From NCBI RefSeq assembly GCF_001655055.1, contig NZ_LXEW01000035.1, positions 1-64,000 on the forward strand: 64,000 nt of DNA, given 5' to 3'. The notes beneath the pieces were generated by a model. It was not told where the DNA came from. It made no database searches and was given only the letters and a program-made list of their open reading frames with translations. Within the stretch, counting starts at the first letter, position 1, and each line of letters begins with the position of its first letter. This document shows, in pieces, positions 36,544 through 46,467 of this stretch. The position numbers were made by a program, and so were the translations under genes. This DNA comes from Providencia heimbachae ATCC 35613 (lineage in GTDB: Bacteria > Pseudomonadota > Gammaproteobacteria > Enterobacterales > Enterobacteriaceae).

Positions 36544-37029
36544 ATGGCTAAAAGTCTTTTAATTACACGTGAAGGTTGGGATGCGCTCGATAAAGAACTA
36601 AAATATCTTTGGAAAGAAGAGCGACCTCGCGTAACTCAATCCGTCTCTGAAGCAGCAGCTCAGGGCGATCGCTCAGAAAATGCAGAATATATTTATGGTA
36701 AAAAAAGACTGCGAGAAATCGACAGGCGCATCCGTTTTTTATCTAAAAGGTTAGATCAACTTCGAATAATTGAGCCTGATCCTCGCCAAGAGGGGCGTGT
36801 GTTTTTTGGTGCATGGGTTAAACTTGAAGATGAAAATGAAAATATCAGAATATTCCGGTTAGTCGGTGCAGATGAATTTGATCCGGCTAAACAGTGGATT
36901 TCGATAGACTCTCCTGTTGCGCGAGCCCTGATAGGCAAGCAAGTTGATGATGAAATCACGGTCATCACACCAGGAGGAGAAGTTACTTATTTTGTCTTGG
37001 ATATAAGCTATAAGCCACTAACCAACTGA
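36544..37029 (+). CDS. greB: Transcription elongation factor GreB
   Basis: Binds the RNA polymerase secondary channel and stimulates cleavage of backtracked RNA. The 161-residue product has the N-terminal coiled-coil domain with the tip acidic pair and basic patch (LKYLWKEERPRV, then QGDRSENAEYIYGKKRLREID) and the C-terminal FKBP-like domain ending near TYFVLDI. Length and the KKRLREIDRRIRFL stretch fit GreB rather than GreA. A GAAGGTT sequence precedes the ATG. Confidence 0.95.
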   Translation: MAKSLLITREGWDALDKELKYLWKEERPRVTQSVSEAAAQGDRSENAEYIYGKKRLREIDRRIRFLSKRLDQLRIIEPDPRQEGRVFFGAWVKLEDENENIRIFRLVGADEFDPAKQWISIDSPVARALIGKQVDDEITVITPGGEVTYFVLDISYKPLTN

Positions 37030-37146
37030 AGTGTAAAATGATTCATTAAATCCTACGTTAGTGGTAAATTAGTGAGCATAAATATTGTTTTTGTTCACAT
37101 TCATTAGAAAAATAATTTTAAAGATGCACATCTTGAGGGCTACAAA

Positions 37147-37866
37147 ATGCAGGAAAGTTATAAAGTTCTTGTCGTCGATGATGATATGCGTTTACGTGCA
37201 CTGCTGGAGCGTTACCTCACTGAACAAGGTTTTCAGGTAAGAAGTGCGGCTAACGCAGAACAAATGGACAGGATCCTAACACGTGAATCTATTCATCTGA
37301 TCGTACTCGATTTAATGCTGCCGGGAGAAGATGGTTTATCTATCTGCCGTCGTTTACGTAGCCAAAATAACCCGATTCCAATCATTATGGTCACTGCCAA
37401 GGGCGAGGAAGTTGATCGTATTGTTGGTTTAGAAATCGGTGCGGACGATTACATACCAAAACCGTTTAACCCTCGTGAATTACTTGCGCGTATTCGTGCT
37501 GTACTACGCCGTCAAGCAAATGAATTACCGGGCGCTCCATCGCAAGATGATGCGGTGATTACCTTTGGTAAATTTAAACTGAACCTTAGTACACGTGAAA
37601 TGTTCCAAGGTGACGAAAATATGCCACTGACGAGCGGTGAATTTGCGGTACTTAAAGTTTTAGTTTCTTATCCAAGAGAACCGCTTTCTCGTGACAAGCT
37701 GATGAGCTTAGCGAGAGGCCGTGAATACAGCGCGATGGAACGCTCAATCGACGTTCAAATTTCACGTTTACGCCGCATGGTTGAAGAAGACCCAGCCCAC
37801 CCTCGTTATATTCAAACAGTGTGGGGTTTGGGCTACGTATTTGTTCCGGATGGAAGTAAAGCATGA
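37147..37866 (+). CDS. ompR: Osmolarity response regulator OmpR
   Basis: Winged-helix response regulator phosphorylated by EnvZ; it controls porins and many envelope and acid-response genes. The 239-residue protein has the receiver domain with acidic residues D11/D12 and phosphoacceptor D55 in VLDLMLPG, T83-K105-type conserved positions, and a C-terminal OmpR winged helix ending near VFVPDGSKA. Its stop overlaps the envZ start by four bases. Confidence 0.97.
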   Translation: MQESYKVLVVDDDMRLRALLERYLTEQGFQVRSAANAEQMDRILTRESIHLIVLDLMLPGEDGLSICRRLRSQNNPIPIIMVTAKGEEVDRIVGLEIGADDYIPKPFNPRELLARIRAVLRRQANELPGAPSQDDAVITFGKFKLNLSTREMFQGDENMPLTSGEFAVLKVLVSYPREPLSRDKLMSLARGREYSAMERSIDVQISRLRRMVEEDPAHPRYIQTVWGLGYVFVPDGSKA

Positions 37867-39194
37867 AGCGATTGAGGTTCTCACGCCGTAGCACATTTTC
37901 TCGTTCGTTATTTTTGTTTGTTGCACTATTGTTCGCCAGTCTTGTGACCAGTTATATGGTTGTATTGAATTTTGTAGTTATGCCAAGTTTACAACAATTC
38001 AATAAAGTACTGGCTTATGAAGTGCGCACATTAATGACAGAGAAAATGGTTCTACAGGATGGAACCTCAGTGCGGGTATCCCCCGCGTTACGTAAGAAAA
38101 TTTATAATGAATTAGGTATTACGTTTTATGCTCAGTCAGCCGCGATGGAAGAAGGGCTGAACTGGGCAAAAGAATATGATTTTTTAAGTAATCATATGTC
38201 GGAATATTTGGGCGGAAAGGCGAGTGTTCATCTCGAACTTGGGCGTGACTATCCGATTTTATGGCTAACATCTTACCTCGCACCTGATATCTGGGTGCGA
38301 GTTCCCTTGACTGAAATCGGTCAAAATCAATTTTCCCTTGTTTTTCGCTACACACTCACCATTTTTCTCACCATTTTCGCCGGTGTTTGGCTCTATATTC
38401 GTTATCAAAATAAGCCATTACTTGAATTGGAATATCATGCTGGTGAAGTCGGCAAAGGGATTAGCTTGCCGCCGATGCAAGAGAAAGGCGCCACAGAGGT
38501 TAGGGCGGCGATCCGTTCTTTTAACCATATGGCCACAGGCATTAAAACGTTAGAAAATGACCGTACTGTATTAATGGCAGGGGTCAGCCATGATCTTAGA
38601 ACGCCACTAACGCGTATTCGTCTGGCGACAGAAATGATGAGCCCAGAAGATAGTTACTTGGCGGAATCGATTAATAAAGATATTGAAGAATGTGATGCCA
38701 TTATTGGCCAGTTTATGTCTTTCCTGAAAACAGGTCAGGAAATGGATATGGAATTCTGCGACCTGAATGCCATTCTAATGGAAGCGGTAAACTCAGAAAT
38801 CAATGTTATCGGTGAAATAGAAACGGCACTAGAACCGGGCTCAATGATTGTTAATGGTAACCCACTGGCAATCAAACGCGCGATTACTAATATGATAGTA
38901 AATGCATACCGTTACGGTAATGGTTGGATTAAAGTCAGTAGTGGTAAGAGTGAGGACTATGTTTGGTTCCAAGTGGAAGATGATGGTGCGGGAATCAAAC
39001 CTGAAGATATTCAACGTTTATTTCAACCCTTTGTTCAAGGGGAAAAAGCACGAAGCAATACAGGAACCGGATTGGGGTTAGCGATAATTCGGCGGATTAT
39101 TGATGCTCACGAAGGGAATATTGAGATCCGTAAGAGTGAGCGTGGTGGGTTTGCTATTCGGGCTCTCCTGCCCCTAAAAGAAAAAGAAGACTGA
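37863..39194 (+). CDS. envZ: Osmosensor histidine kinase EnvZ
   Basis: Inner-membrane sensor kinase and phosphatase acting on OmpR. The 443-residue protein has membrane spans at about 15-36 and 160-180 flanking a periplasmic domain, a HAMP linker, and the dimerisation helix with H243 in VSHDLRTPL (the E. coli number). The ATPase N, G1 and G2 boxes are present ([24 protein letters not shown]). Translationally coupled to ompR by a four-base overlap. Downstream is an ERIC element rather than the pckA region. Confidence 0.96.
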   Translation: MKRLRFSRRSTFSRSLFLFVALLFASLVTSYMVVLNFVVMPSLQQFNKVLAYEVRTLMTEKMVLQDGTSVRVSPALRKKIYNELGITFYAQSAAMEEGLNWAKEYDFLSNHMSEYLGGKASVHLELGRDYPILWLTSYLAPDIWVRVPLTEIGQNQFSLVFRYTLTIFLTIFAGVWLYIRYQNKPLLELEYHAGEVGKGISLPPMQEKGATEVRAAIRSFNHMATGIKTLENDRTVLMAGVSHDLRTPLTRIRLATEMMSPEDSYLAESINKDIEECDAIIGQFMSFLKTGQEMDMEFCDLNAILMEAVNSEINVIGEIETALEPGSMIVNGNPLAIKRAITNMIVNAYRYGNGWIKVSSGKSEDYVWFQVEDDGAGIKPEDIQRLFQPFVQGEKARSNTGTGLGLAIIRRIIDAHEGNIEIRKSERGGFAIRALLPLKEKED

Positions 39195-39319
39195 TACCTC
39201 GTCATATTTCAAGCTGTAGGTGTGTTGCCTACACTCAGCTACCCTAGTCACATACTTGTGTATGCTCCAAGGGATATCTTCGTTTGGCGCCTACCTACAA
39301 CTTGAACTATTTAGAGATA
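39194..39319. repeat. ERIC element
   Basis: About 126 bases matching the enterobacterial repetitive intergenic consensus: terminal ATTTCAAGCTGTAGG, a central GTCACATACTTGTGTATGCTC palindrome-like core, and a far end reading CTACAACTTGAACTATTTAGA. It begins at the envZ stop codon. A second, 3-prime-only fragment lies at about 39345-39394. Confidence 0.82.
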
Positions 39320-39546
39320 TCTTTTTAATAAGCCAAAATTATTCTTCATATTTTGCCGCCTAGCTACAACACAAACTATTTTGAATATTGAATTTAAAAA
39401 ATAAATATTTTTCTTTTTTATGACAGTTTTTAATTTTTGTTTTTGATGTTGGTTTTCATTTTTGTTTTTTATAACTAATTGAATTTAATTTCTTTATTTT
39501 TGTTTTTCTTCCGTTTTTACTTCCCTCTCTGTGAAAAAATAATCTG
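39320..39546. other. T-rich tract between ERIC and Pho box
   Basis: After a partial ERIC end (about 39345-39394), the plus strand from about 39400 to 39535 is strikingly T-rich with many TTTTTG and TTTTTA repeats and no open frame. It could terminate envZ transcripts or form bent DNA upstream of the pstS promoter. No motif could be named. Confidence 0.5.
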
Positions 39547-39564
39547 CTGTCATAAAACTGTCAT
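39547..39564 (+). promoter_or_regulatory. Pho box of pstS
   Basis: CTGTCATAAAACTGTCAT is a complete PhoB-binding pho box: two CTGTCAT direct repeats in 11-base phase. It lies about 100 bases before the pstS start, so the pst operon should be induced by phosphate starvation. A further degenerate ATGACA repeat follows at about 39569-39574. Confidence 0.9.
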
Positions 39565-39665
39565 AAATATGACATGTTGTCGTAACTAAATTGTCCTATT
39601 TTCCCTACCGTGACATTCACTCAACAATTTTATACTTGATTGTTTCTTATATCCCCGGAGGGATT

Positions 39666-40709
39666 ATGAAAATGATGCGTACCACCCTAACAAGCGTAAT
39701 GGCAGCAACTTTATCTCTGACTGCGATGTCTTCTTTTGCTGCTACCAGCCTGACTGGCGCTGGCGCGACATTCCCTGCTCCTGTCTATGCGAAGTGGGCT
39801 GATTCTTATCAGAAAGAAACCGGTAATAAAGTGAACTATCAGGGGATTGGTTCTTCTGGTGGTGTGAAACAAATTAATGCAAAAACCGTTGATTTTGGCG
39901 CATCAGATGCACCTTTGACGGATGAAAAATTAAAACAAGATGGTTTATTTCAATTTCCAACCGTGATTGGCGGTGTGGTTCTTGCAGTAAATGTAAAAGG
40001 GATTGAATCAGGTCAATTGACTTTAGATGGTAAAATTCTGGGTGACATCTATTTAGGTAAAATTACTAAATGGAATGACCCTGCTATCGTAAAAATGAAC
40101 CCAAATGTCAGCTTACCAGATCAAACGATCGCAGTTGTTAGACGCTCTGACGGTTCAGGTACCACGTTTGTATTCACCAGCTATTTAGCAAAAGTGAGCA
40201 CAAGCTGGAAAGATGAAATTGGTGCGGGTTCAACCGTTAACTGGCCGAAAAATAGCGTAGGTGGTAAAGGTAACGACGGTGTCGCTGCTTTTGTTCAACG
40301 TCTGCCAGGTTCAATCGGTTATGTTGAATATGCTTACGCAAAACAAAACAACCTTGCGTATACTAAACTTATCTCTGCAGATGGCGAAGCCGTATCACCA
40401 ACGGGTGCAAGCTTCAGCGCAGCAGCGAAGAAAGTTGACTGGTCTCAATCATTTGCTCAAGACCTAACAAACCGTGACGGCGCGAACGCGTGGCCAATCA
40501 CATCAACAACTTTCATCTTATTACACAAAGAACAAGCTAATGCCGAAAAAGGTAAAACAGTTCTCGATTTCTTCAACTGGGCCTACGATAAAGGCGGCAA
40601 ACAAGCAGAAGATTTAGATTATGCAGTTTTACCTGAAGAAGTTGTGACAGCGGTTCGTGCAGCATGGAAAACAGAAGTTAAAGATAGCCAAGGTAAAGCA
40701 CTGTTCTAA
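39666..40709 (+). CDS. pstS: Phosphate ABC transporter substrate-binding protein PstS
   Basis: Periplasmic high-affinity phosphate-binding protein of the Pst importer. The ATG at 39666, after GGAGGG, gives 347 residues; the frame opens 25 codons earlier without a ribosome-binding site. A signal peptide (1-25, ending SSFA) precedes a mature start like E. coli [14 protein letters not shown]. Phosphate-binding loops include SSGG near 60 and RSDGSGTTF near 160. First gene of pstSCAB-phoU and followed by a stem-loop that probably keeps its mRNA in excess. Confidence 0.96.
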   Translation: MKMMRTTLTSVMAATLSLTAMSSFAATSLTGAGATFPAPVYAKWADSYQKETGNKVNYQGIGSSGGVKQINAKTVDFGASDAPLTDEKLKQDGLFQFPTVIGGVVLAVNVKGIESGQLTLDGKILGDIYLGKITKWNDPAIVKMNPNVSLPDQTIAVVRRSDGSGTTFVFTSYLAKVSTSWKDEIGAGSTVNWPKNSVGGKGNDGVAAFVQRLPGSIGYVEYAYAKQNNLAYTKLISADGEAVSPTGASFSAAAKKVDWSQSFAQDLTNRDGANAWPITSTTFILLHKEQANAEKGKTVLDFFNWAYDKGGKQAEDLDYAVLPEEVVTAVRAAWKTEVKDSQGKALF

Positions 40710-40736
40710 GTGTGGAAACCTCGGGTTGGAAATGGC

Positions 40737-40765
40737 AGGCAGGTACTGAGGAACGGTATCTGCCT
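40737..40765 (+). terminator. Stem-loop between pstS and pstC
   Basis: A 10-bp stem with one G-U pair (40737-40746 with 40756-40765) and a nine-base loop lies between pstS and pstC without a T run. It is likely an mRNA-stabilising or partial-termination structure giving more PstS than membrane components. Confidence 0.55.
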
Positions 40766-40809
40766 TCTAATTGTAGTAACGTAAGTCCTACTGATATCGT
40801 AGGTGCAGA

Positions 40810-41781
40810 ATGAGAAAAAAGCGCATGGCCGAAAAAACAACGGCATTTAAAGCTCCCAGCAAATCAGGTGATGTGATTTTTGGTGCACTGGTAAAAATTG
40901 CCGCGCTAATCACCCTGTTAATGCTCGGTGGCATCATTATTTCCCTTATTTTTGCATCTTGGCCAAGTATGCAGAAATTTGGTTTTTCGTTTTTGTGGAC
41001 AAAAGAGTGGGATGCTCCTGCTGAGCAGTTCGGTGCACTTGTGCCTATTTACGGTACGATCGTGACATCGTTAATTGCTCTGATTATCGCAGTACCCGTC
41101 AGCTTTGGTATTGCATTATTCCTAACTGAACTTGCACCTAACTGGTTAAAGCGCCCGTTAGGTATTGCTATTGAACTTCTCGCCGCCATCCCAAGTATTG
41201 TGTATGGGATGTGGGGGTTGTTTGTCTTTGCGCCCCTGTTTGCCGAATATTTCCAAGAGCCGGTTGGAAATGTCATGTCGAGTATCCCAATTGTTGGCGA
41301 GCTATTTTCGGGTCCCGCATTCGGGATTGGTATTTTGGCGGCAGGGATTATCCTCGCCATCATGATTATTCCTTACATCGCTTCTGTTATGCGTGACGTG
41401 TTTGAACAAACACCGGTCATGATGAAAGAATCAGCCTATGGTATCGGTTGTACCACGTGGGAAGTGATTTGGAATATCGTCCTGCCTTATACCCGAAACG
41501 GGGTTATTGGTGGTGTTATGCTAGGTTTAGGTCGTGCTCTTGGTGAAACAATGGCGGTGACTTTCGTCATCGGAAATACTTACCAACTTGATAGCCCGTC
41601 ACTCTTTATGCCTGGAAACAGTATTACCTCTGCGTTAGCGAATGAATTTGCTGAAGCAGAAAGTGGTTTGCATACCTCTGCCCTGATGGAGCTTGGATTG
41701 ATCTTGTTTGTTATCACATTCATCGTTCTGGCTATATCAAAACTGATGGTGATGCGTCTTGCGAAGAATGAGGGCCGCTAA
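40810..41781 (+). CDS. pstC: Phosphate ABC transporter permease PstC
   Basis: Inner-membrane subunit of the Pst importer. About six membrane spans and the cytoplasmic EAA-type loop ([20 protein letters not shown]) that contacts PstB are present. The ATG at 40810 follows AGGTG by five bases and gives 323 residues. An ATG five codons later matches the E. coli N terminus, so either may be used. pstA begins immediately after its stop. Confidence 0.95.
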   Translation: MRKKRMAEKTTAFKAPSKSGDVIFGALVKIAALITLLMLGGIIISLIFASWPSMQKFGFSFLWTKEWDAPAEQFGALVPIYGTIVTSLIALIIAVPVSFGIALFLTELAPNWLKRPLGIAIELLAAIPSIVYGMWGLFVFAPLFAEYFQEPVGNVMSSIPIVGELFSGPAFGIGILAAGIILAIMIIPYIASVMRDVFEQTPVMMKESAYGIGCTTWEVIWNIVLPYTRNGVIGGVMLGLGRALGETMAVTFVIGNTYQLDSPSLFMPGNSITSALANEFAEAESGLHTSALMELGLILFVITFIVLAISKLMVMRLAKNEGR

Positions 41782-41782
41782 T

Positions 41783-42664
41783 ATGTCAACTTATCAGCCT
41801 GTCGCAGTGAATCAAAAAGATCGCGCTCGTCGCCAAGCGTGGCGTCGACAAATCAATAGAATGGCCTTGATTATCTCAATGCTAGCAATGGCGTTTGGCC
41901 TATTTTGGTTAGTGTGGATTTTATTTTCGACGGTAACTAAAGGGATCGATGGTATGTCCCTGAATTTGTTTACCGAAATGACGCCCCCACCAAATACCGA
42001 AGGCGGTGGTTTAGCTAACGCTATTGTCGGAAGTGGGCTATTAATCTTATGGGCTACTGTCATAGGAACACCGTTAGGGATCCTTGCGGGTATCTACTTG
42101 GCTGAATATGGCCGTAAATCGTGGCTAGCATCAGTGACACGTTTTATTAACGATATTTTGTTATCAGCCCCTTCCATTGTTGTTGGCCTGTTTGTTTACA
42201 CCATTGTGGTTGCGCAGATGCAACATTTCTCTGGTTGGGCAGGTGTTATTGCCTTGGCATTATTGCAAATACCGATTGTTATCCGTACGACTGAGAATAT
42301 GTTGAAGTTAGTACCTGATAGCTTACGTGAGGCAGCTTATGCGCTAGGCACACCAAAATGGAAAATGATTTTATCTATTACGCTAAAAGCGTCTGTATCC
42401 GGGATTATCACGGGAATTTTGCTAGCGATTGCGCGTATTGCGGGTGAAACCGCACCGCTACTGTTTACTTCACTGTCAAATCAGTTCTGGAGTACAGATA
42501 TGAGCGAGCCGATTGCTAACTTACCTGTGACCATCTTTAAATTTGCGATGAGCCCATTCTCTGAATGGCAAGATTTAGCATGGGCAGGGGTACTTCTGAT
42601 CACCCTATGTGTCCTAATAATCAACATCATTGCACGCGTTGTGTTTGCACAGAAAAAACACTAA
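41783..42664 (+). CDS. pstA: Phosphate ABC transporter permease PstA
   Basis: Second membrane subunit of the Pst importer. The 293-residue form starts at the ATG at 41783, just after the pstC stop, with GAGGG eight bases upstream. It has about six spans and the EAA loop [20 protein letters not shown]. The arginine-rich first 30 residues and [18 protein letters not shown] segment match the E. coli protein. The frame start inside pstC is rejected. Confidence 0.95.
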   Translation: MSTYQPVAVNQKDRARRQAWRRQINRMALIISMLAMAFGLFWLVWILFSTVTKGIDGMSLNLFTEMTPPPNTEGGGLANAIVGSGLLILWATVIGTPLGILAGIYLAEYGRKSWLASVTRFINDILLSAPSIVVGLFVYTIVVAQMQHFSGWAGVIALALLQIPIVIRTTENMLKLVPDSLREAAYALGTPKWKMILSITLKASVSGIITGILLAIARIAGETAPLLFTSLSNQFWSTDMSEPIANLPVTIFKFAMSPFSEWQDLAWAGVLLITLCVLIINIIARVVFAQKKH

Positions 42665-42701
42665 GCCCGGACTGAATAGAGATTTATAGAGAGAAGTAGC
42701 C

Positions 42702-43478
42702 ATGATTAAAGCAAATGAAATTACAAACAGTAAAATTCAAGTACGTGACTTAAATTTTTATTATGGAAAATTTAATGCTCTGAAAGATATTTCTTTAGAC
42801 ATTGAAAAGAACAAAGTTACTGCCTTCATCGGCCCATCAGGGTGTGGTAAATCAACCCTGCTGCGTACTTTTAATAAAATGTATGAGCTCTATGGTGAGC
42901 AACGTGCTGAAGGTGAAATTTTACTGGATGGTCAAAATATCCTGACAGATAAACAAGATATCGCCTTATTGCGAGCAAAAGTGGGTATGGTATTCCAAAA
43001 ACCAACGCCATTCCCGATGTCAATTTATGACAATATCGCTTTCGGCGTGCGTTTGTTTGAAAAATTATCACGTGTCGAAATGGATGAGCGTGTGCAATGG
43101 GCTTTGACTAAAGCCGCGTTATGGAACGAAACTAAAGATAAGCTGCACCAAAGTGGTTATAGCTTGTCGGGTGGTCAGCAACAGCGTCTATGTATTGCTC
43201 GCGGTATTGCCATTCGTCCTGAAGTATTACTACTTGATGAGCCATGTTCGGCTCTTGACCCTATTTCAACGGGTCGAATTGAAGAACTGATCAGTGAATT
43301 AAAATCAGAATATACCGTAGTGATTGTGACGCATAACATGCAACAAGCGGCACGTTGTTCTGATTACACTGCATTTATGTATTTAGGTGAATTAATCGAG
43401 TTCAATCATACTGACAAGATGTTCACCGCCCCCGAAATGAAGCAAACTGAAGATTATATTACTGGCCGCTATGGTTGA
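42702..43478 (+). CDS. pstB: Phosphate ABC transporter ATPase PstB
   Basis: Energising ATPase of the Pst importer. The 258-residue protein has Walker A GPSGCGKS at 44-51, signature [10 protein letters not shown] near 153, Walker [12 protein letters not shown] near 175-185, and the H-loop [18 protein letters not shown] precedes the ATG. Its stop region overlaps the beginning of the phoU open frame, but the preferred phoU ATG is 14 bases past the pstB stop. Confidence 0.96.
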   Translation: MIKANEITNSKIQVRDLNFYYGKFNALKDISLDIEKNKVTAFIGPSGCGKSTLLRTFNKMYELYGEQRAEGEILLDGQNILTDKQDIALLRAKVGMVFQKPTPFPMSIYDNIAFGVRLFEKLSRVEMDERVQWALTKAALWNETKDKLHQSGYSLSGGQQQRLCIARGIAIRPEVLLLDEPCSALDPISTGRIEELISELKSEYTVVIVTHNMQQAARCSDYTAFMYLGELIEFNHTDKMFTAPEMKQTEDYITGRYG

Positions 43479-43491
43479 TATGGAGCTGACG

Positions 43492-44205
43492 ATGGATACG
43501 CTGAATCACAATAAACATATATCTGGGCAGTTCAATGCTGAACTGGAACATATCCATACAGAATTGATGACGATGGGAGGGCTAGTTGAAGAACAGCTCA
43601 CCAAAGCCATCACTGCCATGCATAATCAAGATGAAGCCTTAGCGCGTGAAGTTATTGAAAATGACCATAAAGTCAACATGATGGAAGTCGCTATTGATGA
43701 AGAGTGCATGAAAATCATCGCCAAGCGTCAGCCAACGGCAAGCGACTTGCGTTTGATTATGGCCATCTCGAAAACGATAGCAGAGCTAGAAAGAATTGGT
43801 GACGTAGCCGATAAAATTTGCCAAACAGCACTGGAAAAATTTTCTCATCAGCACCAGCCTTTATTAGTAAGTCTTGAGTCACTTGGCCGTCATACCGTAC
43901 AGATGCTGCATGATGTACTTGATGCTTTTGCCCGTATGGACGTGGATGAGGCGGTACGTATTTATCGTGAAGATGAGAAAGTTGACCAAGAGTACGAAGG
44001 GATCGTGCGCCAGCTAATGACCTATATGATGGAAGACCCACGAACGATCCCAAGTGTATTAACGGCACTATTTTGCGCCCGTTCTATCGAGCGTATTGGG
44101 GATCGTTGCCAAAACATTTGTGAATTTATTTTCTACTACGTTAAAGGTCAGGATTTCCGCCATGTGGGTCGGGATGATCTTGAAAAGATGCTGACTAAAA
44201 AATAA
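43492..44205 (+). CDS. phoU: Phosphate signalling protein PhoU
   Basis: Cytoplasmic regulator linking the Pst transporter to PhoR and restraining PhoB activation. The ATG at 43492 follows GGAG by six bases and gives 237 residues starting [18 protein letters not shown], as in E. coli. Two PhoU repeats carry the metal-binding E/D motifs ([10 protein letters not shown] near 98 and [10 protein letters not shown] near 200). Last gene of the pst operon; an ERIC element starts at its stop. Confidence 0.96.
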   Translation: MDTLNHNKHISGQFNAELEHIHTELMTMGGLVEEQLTKAITAMHNQDEALAREVIENDHKVNMMEVAIDEECMKIIAKRQPTASDLRLIMAISKTIAELERIGDVADKICQTALEKFSHQHQPLLVSLESLGRHTVQMLHDVLDAFARMDVDEAVRIYREDEKVDQEYEGIVRQLMTYMMEDPRTIPSVLTALFCARSIERIGDRCQNICEFIFYYVKGQDFRHVGRDDLEKMLTKK

Positions 44206-44331
44206 TATTCGTCATACTTCGAGCTGTAGCGGTGTTGGCTTCACTCGGCTACTCGGGTCACATACTTGTGTATGCTCCCCAAGCTACCCTTGTTCGCCGC
44301 CTTGCTACAAACTCGAATTATTTAGAATATT
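44206..44331. repeat. ERIC element after phoU
   Basis: About 126 bases with the complete ERIC layout: CATACTTCGAGCTGTAG at the left, TCACATACTTGTGTATGCTC in the core, and GCTACAAACTCGAATTATTTA at the right. It starts directly after the phoU stop and probably forms the mRNA 3-prime structure. Confidence 0.82.
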
Positions 44332-44340
44332 AAAATAGTT

Positions 44341-44418
44341 GTCATACTTCGAGCTGTAGCGGTGTTGGCTTCACTCTACGAGCTACTCTTGCTACAACTC
44401 GAATTATTTAGAATATTA
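44341..44418. repeat. Internally deleted ERIC element
   Basis: The first 38 bases repeat the preceding ERIC almost exactly, then the core is missing and the right terminus follows, leaving about 78 bases. It is a tandem neighbour of the full element, ten bases away. Confidence 0.75.
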
Positions 44419-44437
44419 TGGGTTGAGAATTTAACGC

Positions 44438-44478
44438 ATTAACGATTTTAAACCTGAAGTCGTTAATCCGTTTTCTTC
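44438..44478 (+). terminator. Terminator-like stem-loop downstream of phoU
   Basis: ATTAACGA (44438-44445) pairs with TCGTTAAT (44460-44467) across a 14-base loop, followed by CCGTTTTCTTCT. The stem and the T-rich tail fit a moderate intrinsic terminator for the pst operon. Confidence 0.5.
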
Positions 44479-44513
44479 TCGCTCAATAAGCGATGTTTAC
44501 TCAACATACTTCA

Positions 44514-44549
44514 AGTTGCTGTCAGCAACCATGCAACTTGAAGTATAAC
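44514..44549. repeat. Mini ERIC foldback
   Basis: ATACTTCAAGTTGC and GCAACTTGAAGTAT are perfect inverted copies around a short loop. These are the ERIC termini joined with nearly all of the core lost. Confidence 0.55.
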
Positions 44550-44556
44550 GAGTTTG

Positions 44557-44587
44557 GGGCACCTCCGATGGCTTTGCCCTTTTTTTA
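44557..44587 (+). terminator. Short terminator before the binding-protein gene
   Basis: GGGCA (44557-44561) pairs with TGCCC (44575-44579), directly followed by a run of seven or eight T residues. The stem is short but the T run is the best in this gap, so it is a credible intrinsic terminator. Confidence 0.55.
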
Positions 44588-44705
44588 TACCTTCCTATAT
44601 TTTATTTTGATATAAATATATTATTTAATATTATTTCAAGTGCTAAGCGATAGTTGATAGCTTGTGATGGTCGATTTACAAAAATTTACCGTTTTGGGGT
44701 GTTCA

Positions 44706-45545
44706 ATGAAAGCTCGTATTCTTACTACCGTATTACTTACAGGTCTGGCGCTGACAGCGAATATCGCAAGTGCAGATAAACTAGATGATATTAAAAAGGC
44801 CGGAGTGGTTCGTATTTCTGTTTTTGATAGCAACCCGCCATTTGGCTTTATTGATCCACAGACTAAAAAACTAGCGGGTTATGATATTGATATCGCTCAG
44901 GCGATTGCGGATGACCTTGGCGTTAAATTAGAATTGCGTCCAACCAACCCAGCAAACCGTATTCCACTGCTAAGCTCAGGTAAAGTTGACTTGATTGGCG
45001 CGAATTTCACGATTACCGATGAGCGAGCAAAACAGGTTGATTTCACTATCCCTGATTTTGCGACAGGCCAAAAATTCATTGCCCGTAAAGGTGTTCTGAA
45101 AACGCCAGATGATATTAAACCATTACGCATTGGTGCGGATAAAGGCACGGTACAAGAAGTGACGTTACGTGAGCGTTTCCCAGATACTAAAGTGATTTCC
45201 TATGACGATACCCCGCAAGCTTTTGCTGCACTGCGCAATGGTAATGTACAAGCCATTACCCAAGATGATGCAAAATTGGTCGGTCTATTAGGTAATCTAC
45301 CCGAAAAAGTAAAAGTAGATTTCGAAATCTCTCCTTTTAGCTTAACCCAAGAGTATCAAGCGCTGGCGACAACAAAAGGTGAAACTCGCTTAGTTGAGAG
45401 CGTAAATGAAACGCTGCTGAAATTGGAAAAAGACGGTAAAGCTGAGGTGATTTATAACCGTTGGTTTGGTCCAGAAACCAAAGCGGCTCAACCTCGTGGT
45501 GATTTCAAGTTTGCACCACTAAGCGAACAAGCTCCTCAGTCATAA
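44706..45545 (+). CDS. Amino-acid ABC transporter substrate-binding protein
   Basis: Periplasmic solute-binding protein of the polar amino acid family (SBP_bac_3 fold). The ATG at 44706 gives 279 residues with a signal peptide ending near ANIASA (about 1-23); the frame start 14 codons earlier lacks a site. Conserved features include DSNPPFGFIDPQTKKLAGYDIDIA near 40-63 and DLIGANFTITDERAK, typical of glutamate/aspartate or PEB1-like binders. Ligand specificity cannot be read from the sequence. Two permease genes follow after a stem-loop and a degenerate repeat, but no ATPase gene does. Confidence 0.88.
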   Translation: MKARILTTVLLTGLALTANIASADKLDDIKKAGVVRISVFDSNPPFGFIDPQTKKLAGYDIDIAQAIADDLGVKLELRPTNPANRIPLLSSGKVDLIGANFTITDERAKQVDFTIPDFATGQKFIARKGVLKTPDDIKPLRIGADKGTVQEVTLRERFPDTKVISYDDTPQAFAALRNGNVQAITQDDAKLVGLLGNLPEKVKVDFEISPFSLTQEYQALATTKGETRLVESVNETLLKLEKDGKAEVIYNRWFGPETKAAQPRGDFKFAPLSEQAPQS

Positions 45546-45576
45546 CAATCAATTGAAAGTTAAAGCATTAATAGAT

Positions 45577-45600
45577 ACCCCGCAACGATAGCGGGGTTCT
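45577..45600 (+). terminator. Stem-loop after the binding-protein gene
   Basis: A 7-bp GC-rich stem (45577-45583 with 45591-45597) and seven-base loop, then TCTTAG. It can attenuate read-through from the binding-protein gene into the permease genes, giving an excess of binding protein. Confidence 0.6.
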
Positions 45601-45609
45601 TAGTTGTAC

Positions 45610-45695
45610 TCGACATACTTCAAGTCGCCTAGCTTATCTATGCTCCCCGATTATTTTCGTTTGTCGTCTATATACCACTTGAAGTATTTAGAGCA
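45610..45695. repeat. Degenerate short ERIC-like element
   Basis: CATACTTCAAGTCGCCTAGCT at the left, TATGCTCCCCGA in the middle, and CCACTTGAAGTATTTAGAGCA at the right reproduce ERIC ends and part of the core in about 85 bases. It lies between the binding-protein and permease genes. Confidence 0.55.
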
Positions 45696-45713
45696 TTTAC
45701 AGGGTATCCAATT

Positions 45714-46466
45714 ATGTTTGAAACATTTTTTAGTGGTGACTTCTGGTCTACGCATCTATTAGCCCCCCAATACCTTGAATGGTTTGGTTATGGCTTTTTG
45801 CTCACAGTTTGGATCTCTGTGTGCACGATTATTGCGGCGACGCTGTTAGGTTTCATCGTTGCATCCGCTAAAGATAGCCAAATCGCACCGTTGCGTTGGT
45901 TTGTCAGCCTTTATATTTCGATTTTTCGAAATACGCCTTTACTTGTACAGCTCTTTTTTTGGTATTTCGCCTCGGGTGAAATATTACCCTCGTCAGCGAT
46001 GGTATGGTTGAACACACCTCATGAAGTTACCTTTCTTGGCCTGACGGTTTGCTGGCCATCATTTGAATTTTTAGCAGGCTTTATTGGCTTAACGCTCTAT
46101 ACCGTCCCTTTTATTGCCGAAGAGTTGCGTGCGGGTATCCGTGGTGTACGCCAAGGCCAGAAGTATGCGGCATTTGCATTAGGCTTGACCGGATGGCAAG
46201 CCATGAGGCTAGTGGTGTTACCTCAAGCTGTCAAAATTGCCATGCCACCGCTGCTTGGCCAGTATATGAATGTGGTAAAAAATTCATCACTGACCATGGC
46301 GATTGGGGTCGCCGAGTTGTCCTATGTCTCTCGCCAAGTAGATAGCCAAACACTGCAAACCTTTACCGCTTTTGGCCTTGCGACAGTGCTTTATATTGCG
46401 ATTATCGCGCTAATGGAAGGCTGGGGACAATGGCATCAACAACGTAATTTAGCGCAAGGGGCATAA
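45714..46466 (+). CDS. Amino-acid ABC transporter permease (first)
   Basis: Inner-membrane permease of the HisMQ/GltJK type. The 250-residue protein has about five membrane spans, the FRNTPLLVQLFFWYF motif near 65-80 and the EAA loop GLTGWQAMRLVVLPQAVKIAMPPL that contacts the ATPase. It is followed after one base by a second permease, with which it probably forms a heterodimer. Amino-acid specificity is not determinable from sequence alone. Confidence 0.9.
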   Translation: MFETFFSGDFWSTHLLAPQYLEWFGYGFLLTVWISVCTIIAATLLGFIVASAKDSQIAPLRWFVSLYISIFRNTPLLVQLFFWYFASGEILPSSAMVWLNTPHEVTFLGLTVCWPSFEFLAGFIGLTLYTVPFIAEELRAGIRGVRQGQKYAAFALGLTGWQAMRLVVLPQAVKIAMPPLLGQYMNVVKNSSLTMAIGVAELSYVSRQVDSQTLQTFTAFGLATVLYIAIIALMEGWGQWHQQRNLAQGA

Positions 46467-46467
46467 A

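Larger units (their letters stand above)
44206..44705. other. phoU to binding-protein gene gap with repeats
   Basis: This 500-base gap contains one full ERIC, one internally deleted ERIC, a mini ERIC foldback and two terminator-like stem-loops. About 75 AT-rich bases before the next gene must contain its promoter. No credible open frame is present. Confidence 0.7.
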
